DNA from: Isoetes taiwanensis
Lineage: Eukaryota; Streptophyta; Lycopodiopsida; Isoetales; Isoetaceae
Direction of reading: 5' to 3'
Length of the DNA stretch: 64,000 nucleotides
Assembly: GCA_021234155.1 (NCBI GenBank)
Contig: JAJEKV010000028.1
Span: forward strand, 9,068,134-9,132,133
The notes beneath the pieces are model-generated. The model made no database searches and was not told the origin of the DNA. It saw only the letters and a list, made by a program, of their open reading frames with translations. The translations under genes were made by a program, and so were the position numbers. Below, piece by piece: positions 52,676 to 62,986 of the stretch. The stretch's first letter is position 1, and each line of letters starts with the position of its first letter.

Positions 52676-54270
52676 GATTTTTTAGCTGAAGGAGCCTTTC
52701 AGGAAGAAGAACTGAACCTCTCACAGACTTGCCCAATTCTAACTATAGGGGTAGAGGAAGCAAGCAGAGAGCAAGTCATTTGTATCCAAAAGAATGGCCA
52801 AACCAGAACCCTGAAAGTTGGTCCAAAAGCTCCTGAGCCTTGCTTTAACTCATTTCCTATGCTGTGTCAAGAATTCTCAGATGTCTTTGCTTGGGATTAC
52901 TCTGAACTAAAAGGAATTCCTCCCTCTAAAGCAAAATTTGAAATAAAAGTAAAAGAGGGCTCTGATCCTGTTCAGCAGAAATTAAGGAGGATAAATTCTG
53001 CCTTGCTGCCACTTATCTATGAAGAATTAAAAACTATGGAGAGTTCTAAGCTGATATGTGAGACATTGGAACCTGAGTGGTTGTCTTGCATTGTGCCAGT
53101 CAAGAAGAAGAGTGGCCAACTTAGAATTTGTATTGATTATAGAGATATCAATAAGGTTACAATCAAAGACTGCTATCCCCTACCGTTTCTAGAAGAAGTT
53201 TTGCATACCATGAGTGGAAAGGAAGTCTATTCTCTTATGGATGGCTTCTCTGGTTTCAACCAAATAGAAGTTGATCCTTTATCACAGCCAAAAACTGCCT
53301 TCATTACACCTTGGGGAACTTATATGATGCTAAGAATGCCATTTGGCTTGAAAAATGCCCCTGCAACCTTTCAGAGGGCAATGAACAATATTTTTGAGTC
53401 ATTATCCCCCCAAGATTTCAGGGCTTTTCTGGATGATTTGACTCTGGCCACCTCTTTGGAAGATCATCTCAAAACAATCTCTAATATGTTTTCTTTGTGC
53501 AGATCCAGTGGTGTGAACTTAAATCCAAAGAAGTGTTTGTTTTTGACTGACAAAGGTGTGCTGTTAGGCCATCAGATATCAGAAGAAGGAGTTCAGATTG
53601 CTGCAGACAAGCTGACAGTAGTTCTCGACCTCCCAGTACCTAAAACATTGAAGCAGATCAAAGGTTTTGTTGGTACACTTCAAGGCTTGAGGATCTACAT
53701 CCCAAACTTCTCTCACATTTTGAGACCTATCACCAAGCTCACCAAAGTAGGGTATGTATCTAAAAATACAAGTCAAAAAGTTCCAGTGGAGTGGAATGAA
53801 GATTGCCAAAGGGCATTTGAATTGATCAAAGAAGAGCTCAGCAAGAAGGTAACACTTCTTGCCCCTAAACCAAATGAAGCTTTCCAAGTTTATATAACAG
53901 TTACATCATTTGCTGTAGGATTAGCCTTATTTCAGAACAAAAGGGTACTAAATTATGCAGGAAAGCAGTGGTCAGACACAGAGGTGAATTACCCAGTCCT
54001 AGAGAAGTCTGCTGCTGCCCTAATATTTTTGACCACTAAATTCCCCCATCTTCTGATGCAAGCTCCAAAGATTCAAGTCTATATGAAGGTCAATCCTCTC
54101 CCAATGTTATATGGTAAACAAGCCCTGAAGACCAAGTTCTATAAGTGGGCTGCCATGCTTCAAGACTTTGCCATTGAAGTCCATCTTGTCAAAGCAGAAA
54201 AGGATCCGAGTAGTTTCATACCCTATGCCTTCTACAAATATGATTTGACCTCTGAAGAGGATCAAGCAGA
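52676..54270 (+). CDS. Gypsy D reverse transcriptase and degenerate Gypsy RNase H
   Basis: RT: VFAWDYSELKGIPPS, AKFEIKVKEGSDPVQQKLRR, CIVPVKKKSGQLRICIDYRD, LMDGFSGFNQIEVDPLSQPK, TPWGTYMMLRMPFGLKNAPA and FRAFLDDLTLATS, with FLDD at the YxDD position. The connection reads GFVGTLQGLRIYIPNFSH. The following RNase H fold keeps its framework (VEWNEDCQRAFELIKEELSK, VNYPVLEKSAAALIFLTTKF, TKFYKWAAMLQDFAIEVHLV), but the catalytic positions look lost: VTSFAVGLALF for DAS, EKSAAAL for EKE, YMKVNPLP for TDH, and IPYAFY at the ADALS end. This fits a tether-like domain whose activity moved to the upstream aRNH. The open frame is intact across both domains. Confidence 0.88.
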
Positions 54271-54439
54271 AGAAGAGGTATGTCATTTAGTTGGAGAAAC
54301 CAGGTCTTGGATGCAACCCATTGTCAATTATCTAAGATATCAAGAGATCCCTGTCACATTTTCACCATCTGAGAAAGTTAAGTTTAGAAAAAGATGTCTA
54401 ACATATGTGCTGGTTGAGGACATTTTATGTAGGAAGATG

Positions 54440-54849
54440 CCTTCACAGATTTTGTTGAGGTGCTTGGCTGAAGAAGAACAGGTACAAGCTCTAAGACATG
54501 CTCATGACCTCTGCTGTGGTGGACACTATTCTATGGATGCCACAGCCAAGAAAATTCTAAGTTCTGGATACTATTGGCCTACACTTCATCATGATGTCAA
54601 AATGCGTCAGAGTTGTTCATTTGTCAAAAGCATGCCAGCAAACGCCTGAAGGTACCTCCCCTTTCACCTATTGTGGCCCCTGGCCCATTTCTTGTTTGGG
54701 GATTAGATTTTGTTGGTCCTATACACCCATCTTCCTCTGCCAGACATGAATACATCCTAGTTGCTACAGACTTCTTCACTAAATGGGCTGAAGCAACTCC
54801 ATTAACAAGTGCCAATGCAGATACCACAGCAAGTTTCCCTCTTGTCTAA
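54440..54849 (+). CDS. Gypsy D integrase, H2C2 and start of the core
   Basis: H2C2: ALRHAHDLCCGGHYSMDATA, KKILSSGYYWPTLHHDVKMR, with C at QSCSF and a second C in the next frame. The core, in a shifted frame from 54613: PLSPIVAPGPFLVWGLDFVG (first D) and YILVATDFFTKWAEATPLTS. The rest of the core (54850-55560) survives only as fragments in several frames. The frame break lies at about 54610-54645. Confidence 0.83.
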
Positions 54850-55559
54850 TATATGTGCTAGGTTTGGAGTACCATTGAAGATTGTTTCGACGGAGGAACG
54901 CCTTTTGTGAATGAAGTAATAGACAAGCTTACCAAATTGCTTGAGATAAGACATACAAAAGTTACGCTTACTACCCTCGTGGAAATGGCGGTGAGAATCC
55001 ACCAACAAGACTCGATATCCATTATGAAGAAGACGGTAGATAGGTTTCCAAGAAGCGGCATACAAAGTTGATCTATGCCCTCGGTCCTCTGAGAACCACT
55101 TATAAAGTGGCTATAAAAAACACTCTGCCTCTCTCTTGTATATGGTACTAGTGTCATTCTACCCTTTGAGTGCGAATTACTTTCGCCAAGGATAATGCAA
55201 ATACAAGTCAAAAATGAAGAGGATGCTATCAGTGCGGGGTTGCGGCCAGGATGCTAATATGAGGAACTTCGAGAGATAAGACTCTGGTGATAATGGATCA
55301 TAAGATGAAAATCAAGAAGAAATTTGACAAACAAGCAAGAGAAGTCAACTACCGGTTGGTGATTTGGTGCTTAAGTTAGCTAAAAACAAAGATCCTACTC
55401 TAGGTAAGTTTTTACGCAAAATTGGGAAGGTCCATTTGTCATTTCTTCACATCTTTGGAGTAAACTCATATTACTTTACAGGAGTTAGAGTCCCGAGAGA
55501 ATTTTGCCAAATCCTCTCAATGCACAACACTTGAAAGCTTATTGGATCTAAACTAGCTA

Positions 55560-56622
55560 ATGCTAGTTAGTATAGTTGTAGGTAGTCTAAAAAAGGTTGA
55601 AGTAGTTGAAATTGTTCTAGATATAATTTGCTAACACTATGGGGAGAAAACAATAAAAAGAAGAAAAGCTGAAAAGAAAAAATATGCGTTTTGATCTTTA
55701 ACATTGTCATTTGCAGGTTCATTAGTTGTTCTGTTTAAAGCCAGCCAGAAAAACCATTGCTTCCTAAAGTTGTGCTCATATGCAGGAACTCAAAATCATC
55801 ATGAGCAGGTTCTTTGAACATCTTGTGATGAATGCCAGGATTGAAGTACTAATCTGAGTCATCATGTCATTTGCAGGACCATCCTAGTCTTCCATACCAT
55901 TCATTTTTCATTTATTGGCCTCCCATTCATATAAGCCTTACTCCTACTTTTATTCATCACCTACAGGCTGCTATTCACCCCTGTGCATCATAAAAAGCAG
56001 TCTCCTAACTCTCTATTTCATGTCATTTGCAGGATCATCCTTTACCCATTAGCCAGCTTTATACCACTGCCATTTTTTCTTTTGGGCAAATTTGCAGGAC
56101 CATTACATCTTCTAGAATGTGTCTGCACCCTTCCATAACATTCTAGCTTCATCCAAGACTCCTACAAGAATGGGTAGCTGAAATCCCAAAAGTATCAAGT
56201 TTTATTCACAAGATCATTGAAGCAGATTTTGGACGTTCCCCCCAAGTTCCAACATTTATGGGAAGTCAAAAGAACATGGTAGCAGGCCCTACAAGTCACA
56301 AATGTTCAAAAGTGCTGCTGTGTTCAAAGTTGCAGAATTCATCACCAAAAATGTGAAGTACACATAGTTCTATCCAGTTTCCTATTCTGGCACCATTTTC
56401 TATTCATGAAGACCTCAAGAAAACCTTATATTATCTCAGGAGCAGGGAGATGCATTGATTTGGCATTCACTCTCATATATTTGCACTTTTCAGGATGCTT
56501 TTTATCTTTTGCATTCTAAGAAGCTCGATATTTTTAAGCAGGATAATTGAGATCCGGATGTCGAGGAGAAGTTTTTAACGGGTTTCAATTTGGGGGACCA
56601 GCCATTTTTCTTTGGGCAAAGA
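55560..56622 (+). other. Gypsy D 3' UTR with repeated CATTTGCAGG motifs
   Basis: The motif (T)CATTTGCAGG(A/T)(C/T)CATC-like occurs at about 55708, 55776 (ATATGCAGG), 55866, 55964 (CACCTACAGG), 56024 and 56089 (AATTTGCAGG), each in a loosely similar 60-90 base context. Six copies resemble 3' splice acceptors (pyrimidines then GCAG|G). No ORF of note. Confidence 0.7.
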
Positions 56623-58519
56623 TGTTGCCCCTTGAAGTGGCAACATGAAGAAGAAATGGAGATATGAAGAAAATTCTAAGTATTGGAGGAGCTATTAAGG
56701 AAAGGTATCAGGCTGAAAGAGAATCTAGGCCAGGTGAGTACCCCTGCCAAATCCTTTAGCCAAAACTAGCCATCCTTGATTTTTCCCAAATTTTTTGAGC
56801 CTATCTCCCATTTCTCCTTGAATTTCCCCTATCGCTAGCCAAATATGCTTCTAAAGATGCCTAAAAATCCCAAAATGCCAAAAAATCTATACCTTTGCCA
56901 AGTGGCATCCTCGCCATCATCCAAAAGTGCCAAAGATGTCAAAAAGTCAAGTGAAAGTCAAAATAGAAAGTCAAAAGGCACACTTTCCAAAAAATACCCT
57001 TGCCACGTCATCAAGAGTCAAAATGCCACCTAGGATGGCCACCTTGCTCACAAAAATGCTTTGTCATCCAACTTTGGTTATATCTTTGCCACTTGGGTCA
57101 AGATCATGCCACCTCATCAAAAATATCAAGGGGCATTTAAAATTTCGAAAATCCACTTAGGCAAAAGCCATGTTTGACCTTGCCACATCATCCTTCATTA
57201 TGCCAAGTCATCATTTCATCATGTCCAGTCACCATTGATTCACCTTTTTTAGCCAAAAAATCAAAGTGCCATTTTCCAAAATTTGACCACATCACCATGT
57301 TGCCCCAATGAAAATATGCCACCTGGCACAAAAAATTTCCAAAAAAGACCTTATATAGACCCTTGAATTCCAATTCTTGGGAATCGTGCCCTTTGAGAAA
57401 ATGTAAAAAAATTGTCCTATTCTACCACCCCCCCCGACCTAGATTCCTTTTCAGCCAATTACCCCCCTCCACGTGGCTCACCGTGTGGGGCGGTGGAGAA
57501 TACCGAATCCCGTGGGCAAGACCGCGTCAATTTAAGAGTTTGCGTGGATCGGGCTATATATCCACAGGGCTGACTTTTCGATTTAGGCCTATGGGATATA
57601 TCCACCGAAGAAAATACTGCAAAAAACCATTAGGGTTCTATGATTCTCGGCTTCCCACGCACTTTGAGTGATGCAGAGCAGTTCGCCTGATCATAACCGA
57701 CTTCTGGAACCAATCGAATCATGAAGAGGATGCCGAATTAATGGAGATCATGCCAAGAACAGAATATTGCCTATTTTTGGGAAAGAAGAGTTCGTGGCCA
57801 TATGCAGACGAATTGGAGCTCTAACTACCCTGACACAGGTCTATAAAGATGATCCGAGCCGCATTCTACAACAGGAGAGGAGATTTTTGATTAGAAACCC
57901 GCCCTTGTTCTTGAAAGCCAAGATTTTTGAAGTTCTGATACAAATTCTATTTCAGAGTGATCAAATGGATTACCTGACAGTGTATTATGTTCCTAAGATA
58001 ATCTGAGAAAAGTTTTCTTGAGCAATTCATGGTGTTTCCCCTTTCTTCAATCGATTTCTGAGTTTTTTCAAAAAAAATTAGGGTTTTCCCATTTTTTATG
58101 TGCCAGTCCACTTCTGGCGAACTTTGCCACGAATTTCCCATCAATCTTGATCAACAAATGAGTTGAAATCAATTCAGGTTATCTGATATTATCTAGATTT
58201 AGCTAAACAAATAGCTATTCTGCCAGAATTTGCTCAAATATTTCATTTGCATTCCAAGGAAGTTTGACTGCATCCCAAAGTTTTTTCTTCAATCATTTCC
58301 ACCACTTTATTACAGAAAACATCCCAGTCATACACCTGCATTTACATATCACCTTATTTCCTCACATTTGCACCTCTTTTCTCATCTTTTCACATCCCCT
58401 CACCACATCTTTGGCTCTCTCCCCCCTAAACACAGAATTTGGCAAGCATCTTTTAGGAAATCCCACAATTTAGAGATTTGTGCATCACAGTTTTTGCAAG
58501 GATTCTGTGAAAGACAACA
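56623..58519 (+). repeat. Gypsy D 3' LTR
   Basis: Starts TGTTGCCCCTTGAAGTGGCA, ends GTGAAAGACAACA; colinear with 48314-50203. Confidence 0.95.
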
Positions 58520-58551
58520 CCAGGCTCAAAGCTTTTGATTCTAACAAGGCA
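58520..58551. repeat. TSD of D (CCAGG), end of Copia C 3' LTR, TSD of C (AGGCA)
   Basis: 58520-58524 CCAGG; 58525-58546 finishes the Copia LTR (...GATTCTAACA); 58547-58551 AGGCA equals 43044-43048. Confidence 0.93.
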
Positions 58552-59924
58552 GCACTCCACAGCACACGCTTCCTTTAGTTCCAATGAGTATTGTGGTTTC
58601 TTCAAATCATCTCAATATTTTTCTTTGAATATCATATATTCCCTGTGCATGAACCTGATTTTGTCGACAAAGCTCATTTTCAGCTTATATTCGTTGTCAG
58701 CATTGTGCGTGTTGGCAACGATTTTGGCTTCTTCGTCTGTCAGGCCACAGTAAACAGCGCAGAGCACAGAGAGATACCTTGGGTTGATTTTTTCTTTGTA
58801 CAACTATCTCCTTGCTTTGAAACTGTGGTTTCCCCCAAGGACATAGTGCACGGTAAGTGTCTGCATTTTCTCTGTCATAGTCCTTGGGGTCCATGCACTG
58901 GGTTCTGTCAACAAGAACAACAATTGGAGCAACATGGGCATTGGGGTTGCTCCTTATTCTGTCCTTCAAATTTCTTAAATGATCAGCATAGATTTTTCGA
59001 ACCTGAAGGGGGCGCTCACCGGCTTCATTCTTCGGTGGCAACCTCATGGAAGTTACTGGCAAGTATATTACCCCTTGAACGTACGTGTTAAGATTTATTT
59101 GTTCCATCCTCTCTGAGGTCTTATCCACCTTCTTTTCTTTAATGGCCACCCCAGGAGCCTTGCCCTTTCCCTTCTTCGTTTTTGGTTGTTCCTCGTCGAT
59201 TTCAACAACTTCAAGCTGCTTTACCTTCCGCTTCTTTGGTTCTTTAGCGGCTATGGTGGCTCTTGGCCTTGTTTGTTTTTTTGGCGGCACTGGCGGAACA
59301 TCTGCTTCTTGTTCTTGGGACCCTCCATCTGATGACCCCCCTGATGACCCCCCTGATGGGCTCCCTGATGGGCTCACTGAAGGACTCCCATTATCTTCCT
59401 CTTCCCCCTGCTCTGACTCGCTGTAAGCGAAGTTTTCGCTTGTTGTGCTTCGAATCTCATTGATTATCACACTGAGCGGTTTCTTGTTGATGTAGTGAGA
59501 CACATACTTGTAAAGTGCTGGCGGGTTTACTTTGACCATTCTAAAGTAGGCTTCATCAACATGAATAAACCCTTGGGACGTCGCAAAGGATAGTCTGCCT
59601 CGTTGTCCTGACTCCCCGGCTATTTCACTAACAGCTTGTATGGTGCCCATGCAAACAAACTCTCTGTCATCGTACCTTTTATTCCCAGCACTCCGACAAA
59701 CATGCAAGAAGGTAAGGGTACTATACTTTCCAGATGTTCCCCTAGTAAAGAACCACTGCGTTTGAGGGTTTTAAAGTAAATCGCTTGGTAGCGCGACGAT
59801 CGTCTTCAACCCTTCTCTGTGGGTGCGGCTTATGGGATATCTTGATGGGCTTCTTCTGATGTTTCTTGCCGCTTTCTTGCCTGTACACATTTAAGTGTAA
59901 ACACGACTTTTTTAGTGAAAGCAA
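58552..59924 (-). pseudogene. ParB/sulfiredoxin-like N-terminal part of the ParB-MTase gene
   Basis: The frame from 59707 reads FVCMGTIQAVSEIAGESGQR and VDEAYFRMVKVNPPALYKYV, a low-complexity Ser/Gly and Lys-rich middle (PKKRKVKQLE, like a nuclear signal), then MRLPPKNEAGERPLQVRKIY, LRNLKDRIRSNPNAHVAPIV and VLVDRTQCMDPKDYD. One frame change later come YVLGGNHSFKAR (about 58845-58810), GLTDEEAKIVANTHNADNEY and DKIRFMHREYMIFKEKY. A 'parameters-of-position, then GGNHS' layout is that of ParB/sulfiredoxin-fold domains; in bacteria and phages such domains often precede DNA methylases. Across the Copia site the frame continues into KYDEANKRQS of 43048-42965. A basic stretch at 59924-59742 is probably the N-terminus, after an acceptor-like TGTACAG. 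Confidence 0.72.
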
Positions 59925-60112
59925 TTGGTGAGAAAGCTATTCGAATACAAAATGTTCTAAACAAAGACAAAAAAATAGTACAAAAAAAGGTCAAAAAGGC
60001 AAAAACAAAGAGTGCAACCTTGACACAAAAACAGGGCTTAAACAAGTCTAAAAGCCTAAAAAAGCCTATAATTAAGCGCAAAAAAAGACCTTTCAAACCG
60101 GAAAGTGGGCCG

Positions 60113-60296
60113 GTGTATTCCGGAATACACTTTCGACTTCGCGTGAAGGCGAAAGTGTATTCCGGAATACACCTTCGCCTTCACGCGAAGTCGAAAGTGT
60201 ATTCCGGAATACACCTTCGCCTTCACGCGAAAGGCAAAAGTGTATTCCGGAATACACTTTCGCCTTCGAGTGAAGGCGATAGTGTATTCGGGAATA
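60113..60296. repeat. 42-bp-period array of an 18-bp perfect palindrome
   Basis: GTGTATTCCGGAATACAC stands at 60113-60130, 60155-60172, 60197-60214 and 60240-60257, with a partial fifth copy at 60282-60296 (spacing 42, 42, 43, 42). The 24-base spacers are themselves near-palindromic (TTTCGCCTTC-CG-GAAGGCGAAA type). It lies between the minus-strand ParB-MTase gene and the plus-strand transposase-like gene, where a shared control region would be. A plus-strand ORF at 59915-60316 reads the array as repeated VYSGIHLRLHAK units and is probably not real. Confidence 0.95.
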
Positions 60297-60683
60297 ACAA
60301 ACAAGCACACAAATGATTGTACGTTGTACTTTCTAACTCACCTCTCCATTTTTCTCTATGTCGATCGGAATACAGTCTCTGAATATTTTAATCGAAGGCG
60401 CTGGCGCTGGCGACTTGAGCTCAGAGACTGGAATACGCAACTGAAGGCGCCGAAATTTCCTTTTAAAGGTATCATTTTCGTCTTGCACTTTTCCTATGTG
60501 ATGCGGAATACGTTTGGCTCTACTATCCTAATCCTGTGTATTCCAGAATAGCTTTTACTTTGACTTTCACTTGATTAGTACTGGAACTTCTATTTGTACT
60601 ACGTGGTCGTGTATTCGGGAATAAGAAAAGCTCTGCACTACAGAAGGTTTCTCAAATCTCTTCACTATTTTGCAGTTGTTAAA

Positions 60684-62986
60684 ATGACGAACCGTTTCGT
60701 GAACAAGCTTCCACCACCTTTTGTTGTCTCAAACTCGTCTAGTTCTGAGGACACGCTTGGGAACAACGTTATTTCTACTGAAGACCGGCATTCTCTGACT
60801 CCTACATCATCTTCATCGTTGTTGCTTCTCGAAGACACACCGAGTCCAGCACGTAACAGACTTCCACCACCCTTCCAACCGTCACCAAGTCCTGTTCAGT
60901 GCATGTTGCCACCACCCTTTGTTCCATCCGGGACCCTCTGAAGCTCCACAACAGCGGGTGTTCAAGAACAAGCTACCCCCGTTTGTAGCTTAGCCCCTTC
61001 ATTCAAACATACAAGGAAACAGAAAGTAAAAAGGCTGTAAGATTCACTACAATTTCTCTCACCAGGACTTCACTACAAATGAGGACGATGCTCCAGCATG
61101 CACTCCTCTTCACACAACGGTTGTGACACATGGCTTTGCAGAATTCCAGTCCGCTCTAAAGGAGATGTTTGCAAGAACTCCTTTTCAAGATGGTACAAGA
61201 ACAGCTGATGCCACAACCTCTTATGGGCCATCACCATCCTTTAACCTTTGTACCACCGCCTTTTTAGGGAACAACTTCCGTGGTCTGTTTTCCTCTACAA
61301 ACACACCACTTTCAGGACGGAGGAAGTCACCCCAGGTAGAAGTTTCATCAGAAGATGAAAACCCCAACGAGGAACAAAGAGATTACATGTTCTCCAGCCA
61401 ATCTTCGAAGAAATTCAAGGTGGATTTTGGTTTGAGGGCGTGCTCCTCTGTAAGAAGAAGAAATCTTATGGATGAACACAAAATGAGGAAACTCTTGAGA
61501 ACTAAATGCTGCTCATTGGGTTGCATTAACAGATTTAACATGGCTAAATGCAGGCGAGTTAGAGACAACTTCTGAGTTCCATGACATTGGCGGACCCGAA
61601 TGCCTACTTAGCTTATCATGTAAGACCAGACCGCCAACACCTTCTTGCACTACATTAACCGTGAAGAAGTTTGCGAAGTGTTTTATGGTTGTCCACCGTT
61701 TAGGGTCCACGGAGAATGTCTAGAATACATAAAAGGCGGACAAAAATCCAGCAATCGATGATCATTGTGGACCAAGAAGAGTTGTAACCATGCATGCCCT
61801 TTGGCGATGTGTCATGGATGGAGAAATATTTCAGAGAAACATGTGAGAAGCTACCTAACGACAACATGTATCATTTAAGCCCGATAACATCACCAAAAGA
61901 TGTTTTCAATGAGTACAAAGAGACTTGCACTCGGCTTCAAACACATCTCTTACTCACACTTCACCGGTCGTGGAAAAGTGAATTCGGTCTTGTGAAAATT
62001 CGAGAAAACATAGAATGTCTGTTTGCTCAAGGTGTGCGAGAATTAAAGAGTCAACGGCGCAAAGGCAGAGGTCGAAAAAAGAAGTAAGCTCACGTTCTCC
62101 AATCTCTCATTTGTTTTAAAGAAAATGCTTTGACCTGATTTCTTCTACAGATATTGTGCAAATGAGAACCTTGCGGACATCGTGAACAACAAGCGGTGAG
62201 AGAAGAAAGCTTTCCAAACCTGAAAAAAAAAAGCTCTTGAGCGTCCACTTGCAATATATATGCATTTGTGATTGATGGAATGGACCAAAAAAACTACTTT
62301 ACCACATTTCTTGAACATTCCTAAAGATGTGCGGAGGAATGTTTTGTTAAGGTCCACCTTGTAGGAGCTATGGTCTTCAAAGGAAGTCTAAAGTGCAAAG
62401 TATTTTTGACATATCAAACTTGCATGGTGACCCGAACCTCACAATTACAATTCTTAACAAGGTCCTGTGCGAGCAAGAGCAATTACCACCGAGTGCTTTA
62501 CACGCAACTTGACAATACTACAAGGGAGAACAAGAATCAAACACTCTTTGCATCTTTTGTGCTATGTTAGTGGAGCTAGGGATCTTTAGAAAAGTGAAGC
62601 TCGGTTTCTTACTTGTAGGCCACACTCATGATCAAATTGACCAAATGTTCAACAGATTTTTACATGCGCCTTAGAAGGAAGAAGGCTTTCTCTCTTCCTA
62701 TACTAGTTCGAATTATTGAAGATTCTTACACTCCCACTCCGGTGATGTCGATCTTCTTAAGGAGGCTGATTTCGAGGAGAGTTTGTTTTCTCTCAACGTT
62801 CAGGCGAGAGAACAATTTGTGAACAAGTTGAATGATCTCACCTTTCAACATCACATCAAGTTCTACTTGAAGGATGGCCGAGTTTCTTCTGAGGGGAAGA
62901 AGTATACCACAACTAAGGATTTGGAGTCCACGGAGGATGCAGCTTCCTTAAATATATTCGGACACTTCCTTCATAGAGCGTCTTGA
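60684..62986 (+). pseudogene. DUF7869-like transposase gene, divergent from ParB-MTase
   Basis: The gene starts MTNRFVNKLPPPFVVSNSSS (60684) with repeated LPPPF motifs. 61123-61575 has EEQRDYMFSSQSSKKFKVDF and KCCSLGCINRFNMAKCRRVR, the Cys signature of this family. 61794-62085 has SWMEKYFRETCEKLPNDNMY and ends in basic RRKGRGRKKK. 62270-62720, across broken frames, has IDGMDQK (as LMEWTKK/GMDQ), LPHFLNIPKDV, KVHLVGAMVFKG, SDLHGDPNLTITIL, QLDNTTRENKNQTLFASFVL, then VGHTHDQIDQMFNRFLHAL. GMDQ, LDNT-ENKN and GHTHDQID are the hallmarks of the DUF7869 domain of transposon-derived proteins, plausibly an RNase H-like DDE/D nuclease. Many frame breaks; introns may exist (acceptor TTCTACAG at 62150). 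63000-63398 shows further broken coding (FKYFLEEDRMWWSNFF). Confidence 0.68.

Larger units (their letters stand above)
48314..58519 (+). mobile_element. Gypsy D: Ty3/Gypsy element with an extra RNase H before RT
   Basis: LTRs of about 1.9 kb (48314-50203, 56623-58519) with ends TGTTG...CAACA, target duplication CCAGG, insertion inside the 3' LTR of Copia C. Order inside: gag, three CCHC knuckles, protease, an archaeal-type RNase H, reverse transcriptase, a degenerate Gypsy RNase H, H2C2 and integrase core, then a long 3' UTR. No chromodomain is seen, unlike A and B. The extra RNase H points to the Tat/Ogre-like side of Gypsy, but its position before RT is unusual. The integrase end (54850-55560) is broken. 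Confidence 0.93.
43049..58546 (+). mobile_element. Copia C: Ty1/Copia LTR retrotransposon (3' LTR split by Gypsy D)
   Basis: The element is 5,287 bp once D (48314-58519) and one copy of D's target duplication are set aside. The LTR ends are TGTTGG...CTAACA, the primer site is initiator-Met type (43537), the purine tract is at 47810-47820, and the target duplication is AGGCA. Gag, protease, integrase, RT and RNase H follow the Copia order (integrase before RT). The 5' and 3' LTRs are nearly identical apart from a short deletion and a ~36-bp tandem duplication in the 3' copy (48217-48290), so the insertion is young. It interrupts the ParB-MTase gene. Confidence 0.95.

Noticed and set aside
60113-60296. 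CRISPR-like array
   Set aside because: Eukaryotic context, palindromic repeats with near-identical palindromic spacers and no cas genes; it is a tandem repeat.
59915-60316. 133-codon plus-strand ORF with repeated VYSGIHLRLHAK units
   Set aside because: It is a translation of the 42-bp palindrome array; the opposite strand gives equally long repeated ORFs, and its start overlaps the intronic or upstream part of the ParB gene.
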